DNA from: Styela clava
Lineage: Eukaryota; Chordata; Ascidiacea; Stolidobranchia; Styelidae
Direction of reading: 5' to 3'
Assembly: GCF_964204865.1 (NCBI RefSeq)
Contig: NC_135256.1
Span: 18,257,703 to 18,321,702 of the forward strand
DNA length: 64,000 bases
Below, piece after piece: positions 50,301 through 61,300 of this stretch; position 1 is the first letter of the stretch, and every line of letters starts with the position of its first letter. The position numbers were made by a program, and so were the translations under genes. The notes beneath the pieces are model-generated. The model saw only the letters and a program-made list of their open reading frames with translations, ran no database searches and was not told the origin of the DNA.

Positions 50301-50546
50301 CAAAAATCGAATTTAAAATACGTATTTCTAAATACGATACAAATAGAAGTCGTTTGCAATGTATGAAAACAAGCGACACAGTCTGGTTCATCATAAAATG
50401 CTTTTCATATACTTTACTATATCAAAACACAAATGTCACTTACCACCGTCAGCATCTATGTTCACAGTTTCTACAGAATAGACGTCTGCCAGTAAATTCG
50501 CAGAAACAATGATTAACATCCATTTATGATATATATAATCGATCAT
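38389..50546 (-). CDS. Secreted protein: Cys-rich module, Ig, Cys-rich module, two EGF domains
   Basis: Nine exons on the minus strand give 490 aa with perfect phasing: 50546-50444, 47784-47652, 46966-46843, 46667-46499, 45877-45640, 44236-44039, 43820-43585, 42560-42420 and 38519-38389. Residues 1 to about 25 are a signal peptide (WMLIIVSANLLADVYS). A Cys-rich module (about 35-176) is followed by an Ig I-set domain (177-255; VTLNCQATGEP, YKWFKNG, GYWQCLA), a second copy of the module (256-400), an EGF (CPCKNGGICIPG...CRCKQGYRGRFC), a basic linker with RVRKR and RAKR, and a final EGF (CGTNKCVNNGVCYEG) ending in PTS. Both modules share DVAVC-G-W-G, a C..GW/VW..C step, GCYA-NAA, M-IG-C, SC..GRID and CC-R-K. 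No transmembrane segment, so secretion is predicted. I do not recognise the module family; Ig and EGF suggest a matrix, signalling or recognition role. Confidence 0.87.
38932..40312. mobile_element. Non-autonomous hAT element (1381 bp) with perfect 8-bp target duplication
   Basis: The terminal inverted repeats CAGGGGTCGGCAACC and GGTTGCCGACCCCTG are exact complements and of the Charlie/Zaphod hAT type. CGCTAACC flanks both sides (38924-38931, 40313-40320). A subterminal GGCACGC occurs inverted near both ends (left near 38950; right GGCACGCC near 40280). No transposase fragment is seen. It sits in the last intron of the Ig/EGF gene, about 400 bp upstream of the final acceptor, and has a second inverted-repeat element inside it. 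Confidence 0.9.
39776..39992. mobile_element. Nested inverted-repeat element inside the hAT copy
   Basis: The left arm is TAGTATGTGCACCAAGATGG followed by CGGACACCGGAACGTA. The right arm, read on the other strand, is TAGTATTTGCACCATGATGG followed by the same CGGACACCGGAACGTA. This gives inverted repeats of about 38-45 bp with few mismatches around a core of some 130 bp. The core resembles repeat R2 at 36885-37125. Confidence 0.7.
41060..41300 (+). repeat. Dispersed repeat R1 (copy in an intron of the Ig/EGF gene)
   Basis: It shares TATGGGATT, CACTTCGAAGTT, GTGATGACGTCGTCAAAA, CCGTGGTCCCGTGCTCACATC and the end TTTCGTGTATTTATTTGA with the copies at 57293-57612 and 58026-58367, which are on the other strand. 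The 155-residue open frame across it (41055-41522) is therefore not treated as a gene. Confidence 0.6.
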
Positions 50547-53500
50547 TCTGATCTTATCAAATATCAAATATCTCTATACGATTTTATCTTCAAAAAAATA
50601 AAAAACTTTGATATGATTTTACAAAGATTTAAAAATCAAAAATTCGATAAAATGGTTTCAGTCGCATAAGAAGAAAACTAAATGAATCGAATTGACGTTC
50701 TATGATTCAAAATCCAGTTTCAATGTGAAAACTCGAAATTTTCATTCGCACAAAAAAGAATTTTCCATTTTTAGGACTTATAAATTCGCAATCCAATTCA
50801 CAGTTCCTTGTTTAGATCAGCATTCGATATTGGTTATCGCTCAGACCTCTGAAATTGTCGACTGACTGTAGGACTTATACCAACCGTTTTATGTTGACCA
50901 GAGAGGGGAATCTTTGCGAGTCGGTCGAGTTCTCTCTCGTTCAAAGGTCGAATTTCAAAACGAGAGAATGTATTTCCGGCCGGTTCAGGCAAATTTCGGT
51001 ACATGTTTCTCGATATTTCAGTTTTTGTCATTAATTTATCACGACAATTCGAATCGTTTGTGTGATTAGTTGAACTACTGTATACGGTTCGGTGAGACCA
51101 GCGCAATATCCTAAAAGGAAAAAGATGTATATTAAAGAGCGGGCTATATTCAGAACCGTAAGCTCGTCGATACACTGGAACGATGTTTGTAAAAATTGTT
51201 TCCCTTATATCTTTAACCAAGCCTTAGGTATATTGCATACTCTTAATACTGCAATCGGCATTTACTTCGTGTCGTCTGAAAAGGAATGCATCCCCAGATT
51301 TTGATTCTTTTAAAAAACTACATTCTCGCAAAATCACATTCCAATATTTTTTTTTTCCTCCAAAAGTATATTTGCACAAAATATTGTTCCCGTAAGTTTA
51401 TATTTTTGTAAAAATCAGTTTTCGGTAGATCACATCATCTTGAAAGTATACGTTCCAATAAATTACATTCTGGCAAAAAGCCATTTTCAGAAAAACTACA
51501 GTCGCATACAAGAGTCAGCATTTCAAAAACATGAGTGTTCGTGCAATTTTGCTTTATTCCGAACAAATTGCACGTGCCTAGAAACACGATAAACATTATT
51601 TAATTATTTGAGTTGCAGTTTTTTTTAACTTGCTTTCGAGTTTCATATAGATACATTTTCGTGTACCCACATACGATTATGGGTCCACATTGGTAGAAAT
51701 GTAGCACACTAAGTCCACACATTGAGTAAAAATATCTCAGATATGTTATTATATTTCCCTCTTTATCAATTTGTATATATTCAATATTTGTATGCTATCT
51801 ATACTAAACTATCCATTTGTTTATCCTGAAATCTCATGGGCAATTAACCAATACCACTACCGCAAAATACCAACCAGCCTTTAATGAATAGCCTGTAATA
51901 TTGTTTCCATACCTAACTAAAAGTTCAGCTTTAAAACCACCGGTATTTATTATTACGTCTTTCACTATTTTTCCCGTTCGAATTATCTTATCTCAAGCAA
52001 TGATTAATATTTGCTACGTGATGTTAATTTGAGTTCTCAAATTAAACTTGGAACTGTTTTTCGTGATGAGTGACAAAACTAAGCGAAAATTTGTATATTA
52101 TAAATTATTTGAATATAGAATATATCAAATTATTAGAGAGTTACATTATCTATATCTGAAATTCGGCAAGTCCTCCTTATACAGTAATAAAAGGGATTAT
52201 TATATATTGTATATTCATATTTTATGTTACATTACAGTGGTTCGCTCTCTCATTCAATACATAAATTATGTATGTTTTATGAGGAATTATTACATTTAAA
52301 TATTAATCTTTTGATTCTTCAAATTTCACCGTATGCCTTTGATGGTGTCAAGATAAGAGTAACGCTGTACAAAGTGAAAACTTCGTGGTTGCAAAATAGT
52401 CTAACACGTCAATCATTTGGTGCAAACAGATTTCAGAAGTCTTACTTGCAATATGTAATTTTGAATGTATAATATTGCCGTTTCATATATGGGGACTTTC
52501 GAGATGAGTTCGCCGCTAACCACCTTTTATATTATTGCCCAAGGTTATACTACTAGTATACGTTTGTTTGTTTTCAACTGAATAGGGTCAAAGTATATCG
52601 AAGCATTTTGGTATCAAAAACCCATATCATTTACTGACTTACATGCTTAAATTTTGTTCATAGTTGAGAATCATGCATCTGTAAAAATGGACTAGAGAGG
52701 TTCGAATTCCCCAGGGAAGTCGAATATATTTTGCCAAACGATAATATTCTAGTTGCATGTGTTTTTAGGTTAAACTAGAGTAAAAATTACTTAAAAATAA
52801 AACTTGTTTCGGAAATATTCGGAGACTTGTTGTACACTACAAAGAATGGAAGTAAATTTTATTGTATTTTACATGGATTTTCTCTGAAATATCTGAATTA
52901 ATTAATGGGGCGGGCTGCGTATATGTAACCCGATTTGACACTGAACGATTTTTCTGTTCTTGCATCTGTTTAATTCCATATTGATCAATAAAATTCTGAT
53001 AATTTGTAGGAGTTTTCATACGGTATATTTCTCAGTCCATGCTGATAAAAAGTGCAACTATTGATTTTTATAATGAGTTAGCTTATTTGCAAAAATGCAC
53101 GAACTGGATTCATTTTATGAAAAATAGTATTGTTCAGCTTAAAATGTTCGCAATTGCTTGCAGTCATGACTGACCAGTCCCTTCAAATATTTTGCGTAAT
53201 AAGTGAAGGTGAAATGAATTGCCGTGCAAGTCGTATCTTTTATATATTCTGCAAATATATTTTATATATAGATAAAGCACATATTCATTTGGTTGGCTCG
53301 CAAAAAAAATATTCAATATTTCTATATTATAATCAAAAAAAAAATAGGCCCCAAATGTCATTTGGGGGCTCTACGAGGGGGACTGAAACTTGTGACGTCA
53401 CATGAGGGCATTCTAACATGTTCATTTTTGGATGGTAGGAAATAAACAAAAAAACGCGAAATTTTTTTGTTGTTTGAATTTTAAGTGTAGGAATAGCATT

Positions 53501-54224
53501 GCATGGACTAAATTTCTAGAATGCCGAAGAGGTGTTATTGTAGAGGTAGACAGACGCATTGTACGAGAAACAGTGCTATAGAGAGGATTGTTATTAGCAT
53601 CTAACCTTACCGGAACCTGGCGTCAATATTCGATGGGCCGTTCTAATTCCCGTGATTCTCAAATAGGGTGATATTATATTTCGATTCTCACCACTACTAC
53701 TTAGTACTTATAAGACTTCTTATAAATCTTATACGACCATTTGTTGTGTTATCGTTGATGGTTTAACTTCACATTCGCGTCTTGACCCACGACACTTCCG
53801 TGTCGCATGTACGGACACAGCTCTTTGTCAGCATATAGTGGTCGCCATTCGGCAATACAGGCATGAGGTTATTTGATTTTACATTGTATAAACCGCCTTA
53901 CCACGTAAAGCTTTTATGTGTTTATCTTGTCTCTCTCGACTTTATACGTATTTTTCTTCTTCTCAGTGTAAACAATACTATATGCAATGTTTGTATGCTA
54001 GCTCTACCAGTGCAGACCAACCGTTAAGCTCAATGGTTCCTATCCTTTATATGAAATTCACCCCTTTTCCTATTTTGCAACTCTTTATTCTTCTCCGAGT
54101 GTGCATATATAACTACTTTATTCATTCAATCTTTAAAAGATCCCTTGGTAATGGTATGCGTGAGTCGTTTTCCCGTTTTTGCACAGTTTAAGTAGTTTTT
54201 ATTGTGTGCACAAATAGGTATTAC
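50547..54224. other. Intergenic region between the Ig/EGF gene and the hAT element
   Basis: This should include the Ig/EGF promoter just above 50546. Possible coding pieces are an open frame at 51107-50834 (-) after a TTTTAG acceptor and one at 53019-52870 (-). A hairpin GCCCCAAATG-T-CATTTGGGGGC lies at 53348-53369, followed by the palindrome TGTGACGTCACA at 53391-53402. The rest is AT-rich with no supported feature. Confidence 0.4.
50834..51107 (-). CDS. Possible terminal exon of an unrecognised minus-strand gene
   Basis: After the acceptor CCTTTTAG the frame is open for about 90 codons, ending in a stop at 50834. The composition is balanced (NLPEPAGNTFSRFEIRPLNE, ELDRLAKIPLSGQHKTVG) and looks more coding-like than most short frames here. 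The first codon is split and needs two bases from an upstream exon that I could not identify. The frame at 53019-52870 ends in phase 0 and so does not join it directly. It may be chance. Confidence 0.3.
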
Positions 54225-57200
54225 CAGTGGCGGCGCGTGGTCATTTTGACAACCGGGGCAAGCTACTGCGGGACCAAGTCACCCCCATCTACGGGGACAG
54301 GATGAGCGCTGTAAGTTCTCCCATCATTTTATGAGTATAAAAACCATTCCATCAGTAACAACCAATCGGCAAAAGCGACAATTTTTAACGATAAGAAAGT
54401 GTCTTTAAAACCGGTCCAAGGGATTAATAAATATAGACATAGTTTATTTTGAAACCTCTTTCAAAAGGAAAGGCAATATTTACCCAGATAAATACAATGA
54501 CATATTAACAGAAACTTCGGGAAAGCAGACAAAACCTAAAATAAGGTTTAAAACGTTACTGTGAAGAAAGGAAAGTTAATGCAAAGATAAGGACATGCGT
54601 CGCTCACTAATAGATATATATGCTGCTAGACTTCTACTGCTTGAACATATATGCAACACGCCGCGGTTTCTTGGAAGCAAAAGGCTCAATAACGCGCTGA
54701 TTAAAGTCATGCATCCCAGAAATAACGTCTCTGTGAATGGATAAAACAGCCAAGGAATTTAATCTATCTTGCTTCATTGTGTTTCTGAGATACGTTTTAA
54801 TACGCTTCAGCGTGCTGAATGTTCGCTCTGCGTCGGCGGAAGAAATAGGCGTCGTCAAAATGAGGTCCAGAAATTTTGCAGACGCCGCAAAGGTAGTTAC
54901 TAGAGTGTTATCTATGAGGAACCCATAGAGCGCGCAAGTTGATGTGATGTCCAAAAAAGTTTGATTGGTGTATATACATCGCAATTCATTTTCCAATTTA
55001 CCCACGTTTATCATGGGGTAAAATTTGGAGACAGTAGCCAACAAATGGATGGGAAATTGACGTGCAAATTTTGAAAAATTTCTGGGGTTCATCAAAGAGA
55101 ACGCGGCAAGGTGTTCAGTGCGCAGACGATCGCCTATTTGATTCACCAGAATGTCACAGCATTCCTTTGCAGACAAAATCAAACGCTGCGTTGTTTGCCC
55201 GCTGCGTAAAGAAGCACTCCATGTGTCTTCGTATTTTATTGTTTCCCGGATACGAGATACAGCATCGCAGAAGTCTGAAATACACGACTGCACAGACGCT
55301 CCATCCATTAGCCTTGACTGCAATGCGCCGTATAATACAACCACGTGATAGAATATTGTGGAGAAAAAAGCGAGAAAAAATGAAAACTCACCATCTTCTA
55401 GCAGACGCTTTAGACCTGCCGCCTCCCTCACAGAGCGTTCGTCCCAAACCGGAGAGCTCTGAATGCCATTGAAACACTCAATGAGCTCAGACCTAATTTC
55501 GGACACGCCCTGCACCACGCGTGATTGGAAGTTCCAACGTGTTGGTGCACAAGCTGGGAGACGGCGGCTACATATCTGGCGAAGGAGGTCAGAGCGCTTA
55601 GACGAAACGGAAAAAAATGAAGAAAACCCCGAAACATTTGCAAAAAAGATACGGACGAAAGGGGTATCAAGACACATATTTTCAATAACGAGGTTAAATT
55701 GGTGTGCATAACAATGTAAAAAATGCGCATGAGGAAAATCTTCTTTTATATGAACTTGAACACCATGTTTCGACCCACTCATGACTGCCGCGCCGTCATA
55801 AGTTTGAGCTATCAATTTTGACTTCGCGTTGTAAGGCTGTAACACTTCTTTCAGTACAGCCGATATTCCGCAAGCCGTGCGATCAACGATTGGTACGAAG
55901 CTGTGAAATCTCTCGGTAGGTTTACCATCTTTCACAAACCGTAAAATCACAGGCACTTGGGAAACGCACGTGATGTCAGTTGTCTCGTCAAACTGAATCG
56001 AAAGGAACTGGCAATTCTCAATTTCCAGAGCCAAATGTTGTAAATAAATTTTATACATTGAGTCGAGCAAATCATTTTGGATATCCTTAGATGTCCCTTT
56101 CGAAACAGTTGCGGCATCAAGATGATCTCTCAATACTGTATCTAGGGATGCGGTGTATTCCACCATATCCAAAAATACCCTTCTATTAGAAGAGCCAGCC
56201 CGTTCATCGTGCCCACGGAGGGACAGCTCGTGACAACCAATGAACTTCAAAACATCTATCAATCGACCAAGAACATGGCGGTTTTTCTCGACGTTTTGGT
56301 TGTGCCGACGAACAGAAACCGCGCGTCCTTCATCCAACTGTGCTGCAATATTAACATTTCCGAATGTTCGGTATTTTACTGCATTGTCCAGATGCTCCAT
56401 AGAAGATTGATGATTCCTGGCACACTCGGAAAGATGTTTAAGATCTCTAAAACCAAATTTACACCAACGTGAGTCACGGGCGGTAGCAAAAAGTAGGCAA
56501 TAAAAACAAAAAAGTGCATTTTTGTCCTCACTGTAACACAACCATTCGTGTTTTTTATGCCAAGTTTCTGCGCAGAATGTACGCCGACGCTTTCCTCCGT
56601 CATGGGATTGTTTCAGTGAACAATTTTTTGGTTGATAAGGCCCAAGACGTTGTACCTCTAATTTTTGTTCCAGCGGCAGCTGCGAAAACGGAGTGAGAAG
56701 TAGTGCATCAACCTTATTCATTATGAGGTCTAAGGCTAAGAAATGCGAAGCCGGAAAGAAGTGAGAAGCTCAAAAGGAATGTGGAAAATCGAAAGCAAAT
56801 GGACTAAAGGTCTCTAACTGATTCAAATAGCGAAACAAGCGACAAAAACGAAGGCGAGGAAACTATCAACTCTTCAAGCAACCAACGAACGAGAAGGAAT
56901 GCGTGAATATGTCAACACGTTGTTGTAAGAAACGTCGGCATTGTGTCGTCATAATTTCGGGGCTAGCCCCGATCGGCCCCGATGATTTAGTAAAAGAAAC
57001 AGAAAACAAACGAGAAAAACGCGGCGAGTGGAAGATAAAAGAGAGAATACGATATACAATGAGCAACCGGGGCAAAATCGGCGTCGCCCCGTCGACGTTC
57101 GGCGAAGGCTTTGCGAGCGAAAAATGAACCATGTCGGGAGAATATGGCTAGTGTAGACAGTCTGTGCAACCGATATTGAGGTATTTTTCGTATATTCTTT

Positions 57201-57261
57201 ATTATACCGAAAAAAAAAACGGGGCATTGCCCCGGTTGGCCCTATTGACGCGCCGCCACTG
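54225..57261 (-). mobile_element. Full-length autonomous hAT transposon (3037 bp)
   Basis: Both ends begin CAGTGGCGGCGCGT (14 bp identical when read inward). A second shared block, AACCGGGGCAA, lies about 15 bp further in on each side. The flanking octamers are GGTATTAC (54217-54224) and AGTATTAC (57262-57269), equal at seven of eight positions. Extra AACCGGGGCAA-like and GGGGC motifs near 56959 and 57063 may be subterminal transposase sites. It encodes one uninterrupted transposase on the minus strand. High end similarity and an open frame suggest recent activity. Confidence 0.93.
54634..56721 (-). CDS. hAT transposase, ZMYM1/TTF-zinc-finger type, intact
   Basis: A single open frame of 695 aa. 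Residues 48-80 form a TTF-type zinc finger (FCAETW, EWLCYS, FCFYC). The RNase H-like core has its first Asp at 245 (IQFDETTDI), its second at 309 (QTYDGAAVMSG) and its last Glu at 632 (SSADAERTFSTLKRIKTYLR). C337-x2-H340 (HCYAHQ) and R395-W396 (APTRWNFQ) of the insertion domain are present. The C-terminal dimerisation region continues to SLAVLSIHRD. The order and spacing are complete for a DDE hAT enzyme, so it may be active. No intron is needed. Similar proteins are often annotated as zinc finger MYM-type protein 1-like; here the terminal repeats show it is a transposon gene, not a domesticated one. Confidence 0.95.
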   Translation of the reverse strand: MNKVDALLLTPFSQLPLEQKLEVQRLGPYQPKNCSLKQSHDGGKRRRTFCAETWHKKHEWLCYSEDKNALFCFYCLLFATARDSRWCKFGFRDLKHLSECARNHQSSMEHLDNAVKYRTFGNVNIAAQLDEGRAVSVRRHNQNVEKNRHVLGRLIDVLKFIGCHELSLRGHDERAGSSNRRVFLDMVEYTASLDTVLRDHLDAATVSKGTSKDIQNDLLDSMYKIYLQHLALEIENCQFLSIQFDETTDITCVSQVPVILRFVKDGKPTERFHSFVPIVDRTACGISAVLKEVLQPYNAKSKLIAQTYDGAAVMSGSKHGVQVHIKEDFPHAHFLHCYAHQFNLVIENMCLDTPFVRIFFANVSGFSSFFSVSSKRSDLLRQICSRRLPACAPTRWNFQSRVVQGVSEIRSELIECFNGIQSSPVWDERSVREAAGLKRLLEDGEFSFFLAFFSTIFYHVVVLYGALQSRLMDGASVQSCISDFCDAVSRIRETIKYEDTWSASLRSGQTTQRLILSAKECCDILVNQIGDRLRTEHLAAFSLMNPRNFSKFARQFPIHLLATVSKFYPMINVGKLENELRCIYTNQTFLDITSTCALYGFLIDNTLVTTFAASAKFLDLILTTPISSADAERTFSTLKRIKTYLRNTMKQDRLNSLAVLSIHRDVISGMHDFNQRVIEPFASKKPRRVAYMFKQ

Positions 57262-57292
57262 AGTATTACAATAATAATATTAACATGATAGC

Positions 57293-57612
57293 AATGCTCA
57301 AATATATAGACACGAAGACCAAGACGATGCGGTATCGAATCTTTCACAGGATCGGTATTCAGACAACCAGATCATCGAGATGTGATCACGGAACCACGGC
57401 GAGCAATTTTTAATTTTGATGACGTCTTTACACAAAACTTCGAAGTGAAACACGAATCCCATAAACCCTACAGGTAATTTTGAAATGAATAAAAGTAATA
57501 GCTTTCTAGTGACAACAACCTCTGAAGATTTCAAAGTAATTAGTCCAGTAGTTGAAGAAAAAAGCGATTTTTCGAAACAACATAATAATAACAAGACGAT
57601 CGACCCGCTTAC
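57293..57612 (-). repeat. Dispersed repeat R1 (copy, minus orientation)
   Basis: Read on the minus strand it runs from CTTGTTATTATTATGTTGTT through CTACTGGACTAATTACTTTG, GAAAGCTATTACTTTTATTC, TATGGGATTCG and GACGTCATCAAAATTAAA to TTCGTGTCTATATATTTGAG. It starts about 25 bp after the target duplication of the hAT transposon. Confidence 0.65.
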
Positions 57613-58025
57613 TTCGTGTTCAATAATATTAAAAAATTAAAGATAATAATTATACTACAGCAAATACAAAGCAAAATTCCTCTCCGATTGGTAAACGTTG
57701 CTTCCAGCTCAAGGCACACCCGGTTTGTCACGGCACGCTCCGGAGCACGAATTATCTTATATGAATATACATTATATGAATATTAAGGAAAACTTACAAT
57801 AAATAACTTACGAGAAATAATTTATTAAGAACGGTCTTACATATGCATCTACAATTTTAATGTGTCGACAAAAATGCTTATTTTTGCCCTGCTTATGGTC
57901 TTCGACGATTATTGATTATAGTAATTTCATAATTTCACGCCCAAGTTAGAAGAATAACTGACTGAGCTCATATAACCCTCAATGAAATAGTTCAACGAAA
58001 TTTGAAGATAAATAAACAAAAGATC

Positions 58026-58367
58026 GATGCTCAAATATAAGTACACGAAAGCCAGAACGAAGTAGTACAGGTAGGCAATCCCTACCGGCACAGTAGTGTT
58101 CACGTTTAACGCGATCGCGGAACCGCCACAAGGTGCGCAATTATGCATGATGTCGTCGCACACAAAAACGAATCCCATAGAGCGCACAGAAATTTTTGAA
58201 ATAAATGAAAGTAATAGACTTCTAGCGAAAAAGACAATGAAAATTTTAACGCAATATGTCCAGTATAGTTTATGAGAATTGGGATTTTTTCCTAACGATA
58301 AGAAGAAAAATACCAACATGAACAACAACATAATAATAACAAAACGATCCCTATGTACATTTCGTGT
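58026..58367 (-). repeat. Dispersed repeat R1 (copy, minus orientation)
   Basis: The same order of blocks as at 57293-57612: ATTATTATGTTGTTGTTCAT, a diverged middle, AGTCTATTACTTTCATTTAT, TATGGGATTCG, and the end TTCGTGTACTTATATTTGAG. The two copies are in the same orientation, about 410 bp apart. Confidence 0.65.
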
Positions 58368-61300
58368 CCAATAAAAATTATTACGTCAATAGATTTCTTA
58401 GGGTGGATGAACTGTCGTCATATAGAGAAAACGTTTTCCAGAGTCAACTAAAGCGTAACTCTGACCGTAACGATGCAAGTGAAAACTGAATTCATTGGAA
58501 TTATTTAGAATGCTATAAAATACAAAATTTGTTTTGAATATACTGTTCATCATTGTCAATTAGTTATGTTGTTTTTCGTTTTAGAGTCTCATTTGTTGCA
58601 GGAATAACAGCAACTATGACAACAATCACTGATCACGCGTCCTTTGTGACGTCACACCCCATGACGATTTTAAATGAACCACTTGCTGTGATTTTAAGCG
58701 AATAATATAACACTTGAATCTTTGTGTCATAATGTTCATTGCTTATATAGATCAAGCCGTGTTTTTGTTGTGGTTCTGCAGTCTCATACTAAAACTTTAA
58801 TGAATATTATTTTACTGAAGTAGAGATTTAGAAGTGCCAGATGTGACTGGAGAATGCCATGCCATACAATGAAATTGACAATCTACTTCTTCCCAGGGGA
58901 ATCTGCTGACTTTATTATTTTGTATTTTGCCTGGTATTTTCCCTCGTACATATCAAACTCCCGTCATTGTATTGACTAATTTTCGTCACCAATACACAAA
59001 TTACATTACATATCAAGTTGAATCTATATCTTTGATCGATATCTCATTTTAGATTTCAGTCAAAATTTTGATCTCGTGGGATTCATAATAGGTTGCCAGA
59101 GTCGGAGTTAATGTTGTGAGCCCAACGGTCTTGGGGCGTGAAGAATTAATCACAAAAATAGCACGCGAAAATCGGGAGGGGGGGGGGGGGTCGAAAGATG
59201 AAGCTCATGGGTGTTTGATTTAGATGTAACTCATTAAAAATCTTCTAATGGTAAACTTTTATATGTTTTAAGTTTCTTAACTTGCGGCGTTAAAAAGGGC
59301 AAGGCATGGAGGGAGACTTCTTAAAATCCAACGTACTATATTTTTATATGGGATTCGGCCCATAGCAAATTGAAAGTACAGTAGGGAGTAAACAATCAAT
59401 GGCAATTTTTTTCAGATTAGATTCGATTGGTTTGGTTATTGATGATTTTCTTATTAATTAAGGTTCGTATTGGAAAATACGATGATTCCATCATGAATAT
59501 GTATTTATCAGATATTCATATTTTATCATGACTACAGCATATCGTATGTTTTTTTTTAATTTTTAGTCGGAAAAACTCGCTCCAATTAAATTATTATTTT
59601 TGTATAATGTTACATATTTCTCACTAACAGCATTACTTAACATCTTTTTGTTATTGTTGTTATGACCCAATTCATTGCGTATTTAATATTTATTTTACAA
59701 TAGCCAGATTACGCACTCTAACTGCATTCACAATTAATTAATCCATAATTCAAGGCATTTTAACAAAGAAATTAATGTAATGAAATCCGGAAATCAGTAA
59801 TTATACAATATATTCACAATACCGGCCCCTGCCACGTGATCTGACTTTAATCTTTGCAGATTCAGCGCGAAGCATTGTTGATTATTCATTCATTATTCCT
59901 CCTATTGTGATTGTTGCTGTTAATAACGCGTATATTAAATTGATTCGCTTTGCTAGAATAAGTGTTTCCATGTCATAGAAGTTCTTTTTATGTATAATTG
60001 TTTTACCAATGGCCTATTTATCGTAGTCCAAGGTTGTCCGACTTCCACTGTGAAATGATTGATTACTAAATTTTGACAACTGTGGGGCATTAAAGGATAT
60101 TTTCTGACATACGGGCAACAATTTTTGTGTTACAGTTTAAAGCTGGTTACAAAAATACAATGCGGCAGGGACTCCAGTACCATATCAACATCACTTCTGT
60201 CTATTGACTGACTAAGTTAGTCATAATAACACTATTCAATTCAATGACATTGGTGATGTAACAAAGATTTTTCAAGTTATTTTTATGACGAAACAATATG
60301 CAATCGAGATACCGGTCAGAGAGCGCCGACTTATCGATCTAGCGGCGTGTATCCTTCGCTCCGAACTCAATAGCGACACCGCGTGTCCCATCACTGATTA
60401 ATTAATACCTCGCCAATTATACGACATAATTCATCCGAGTGATGATATGATGAATGCACATGCGAAATTTGGAGCAGATTCAGCAGAATGAGACCACTAA
60501 TTGTTATCTATACCAACGAATGTGACGAGAACCACGGATAATGAAGCCGCGGGCCTGGGTTCGGACCACCATGTCCTATTTAGCTGTTGTGGCGCTTGCA
60601 TGTCCCTAACGATGATGGTTCTGCCGTGAACTTGGTATCACTCTATACGCCAACCGAGGTGAAAATATTCCCTATCTAATTTATATTGAATGATAGAAAT
60701 GGGTAATAATGATATGGGATTTTGGAAAATTGTAGTTTCTAACGACCGATCAATCCTTCGATCGCGCTATATGAAAGTTAAGTATTTTTTGAAATATGAT
60801 GCTGGCGTTGTACATATGAAACAGCAAACAAGAAGCAAAATAACGATCTTGGACCATGGACTAATATAAAAAACGCAGATGTGTGGAACATGTAGGTACA
60901 ATAAAATTGTTGGTCGTATAAATAAAAATACTATGTCGATGTAGGGATGTGTACAGCTTTATATGTATGAAACTCAATATATCAACTTAAAATCGGGTGT
61001 AACAAATATCTATGTTTTTGTTTCAACTGAGAATACGGTCTCCTAAAGAGATGAAAACTGGCGTAAAAAAACAAATTGCCGGAAAGTCGATACTAAAATA
61101 AACGAATGAATTTTGACCTTGCCTTTGATCGAAGATTAGGACGGGCGAAGAAGTCATTTTGTAATTAGAGGGACCCAGTTGTAAATAGCTGAGGTAATTT
61201 TGTTTTGCATACTTTGATTAGGCTTGGGCAATAGACGATTTCATTTTAAATCCATATTTGGTTGAAATACAATGGCGAAAATGTAAGTACGGGCCACCTA

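Noticed and set aside
57927..58331. 134-residue hydrophobic open frame on the minus strand
   Set aside because: It coincides with a copy of repeat R1 and is not preserved as a frame in the other copies.
60530..60580. tRNA-like stretch with GGTTCGGACCA
   Set aside because: No complementary acceptor or anticodon arms were found around it.
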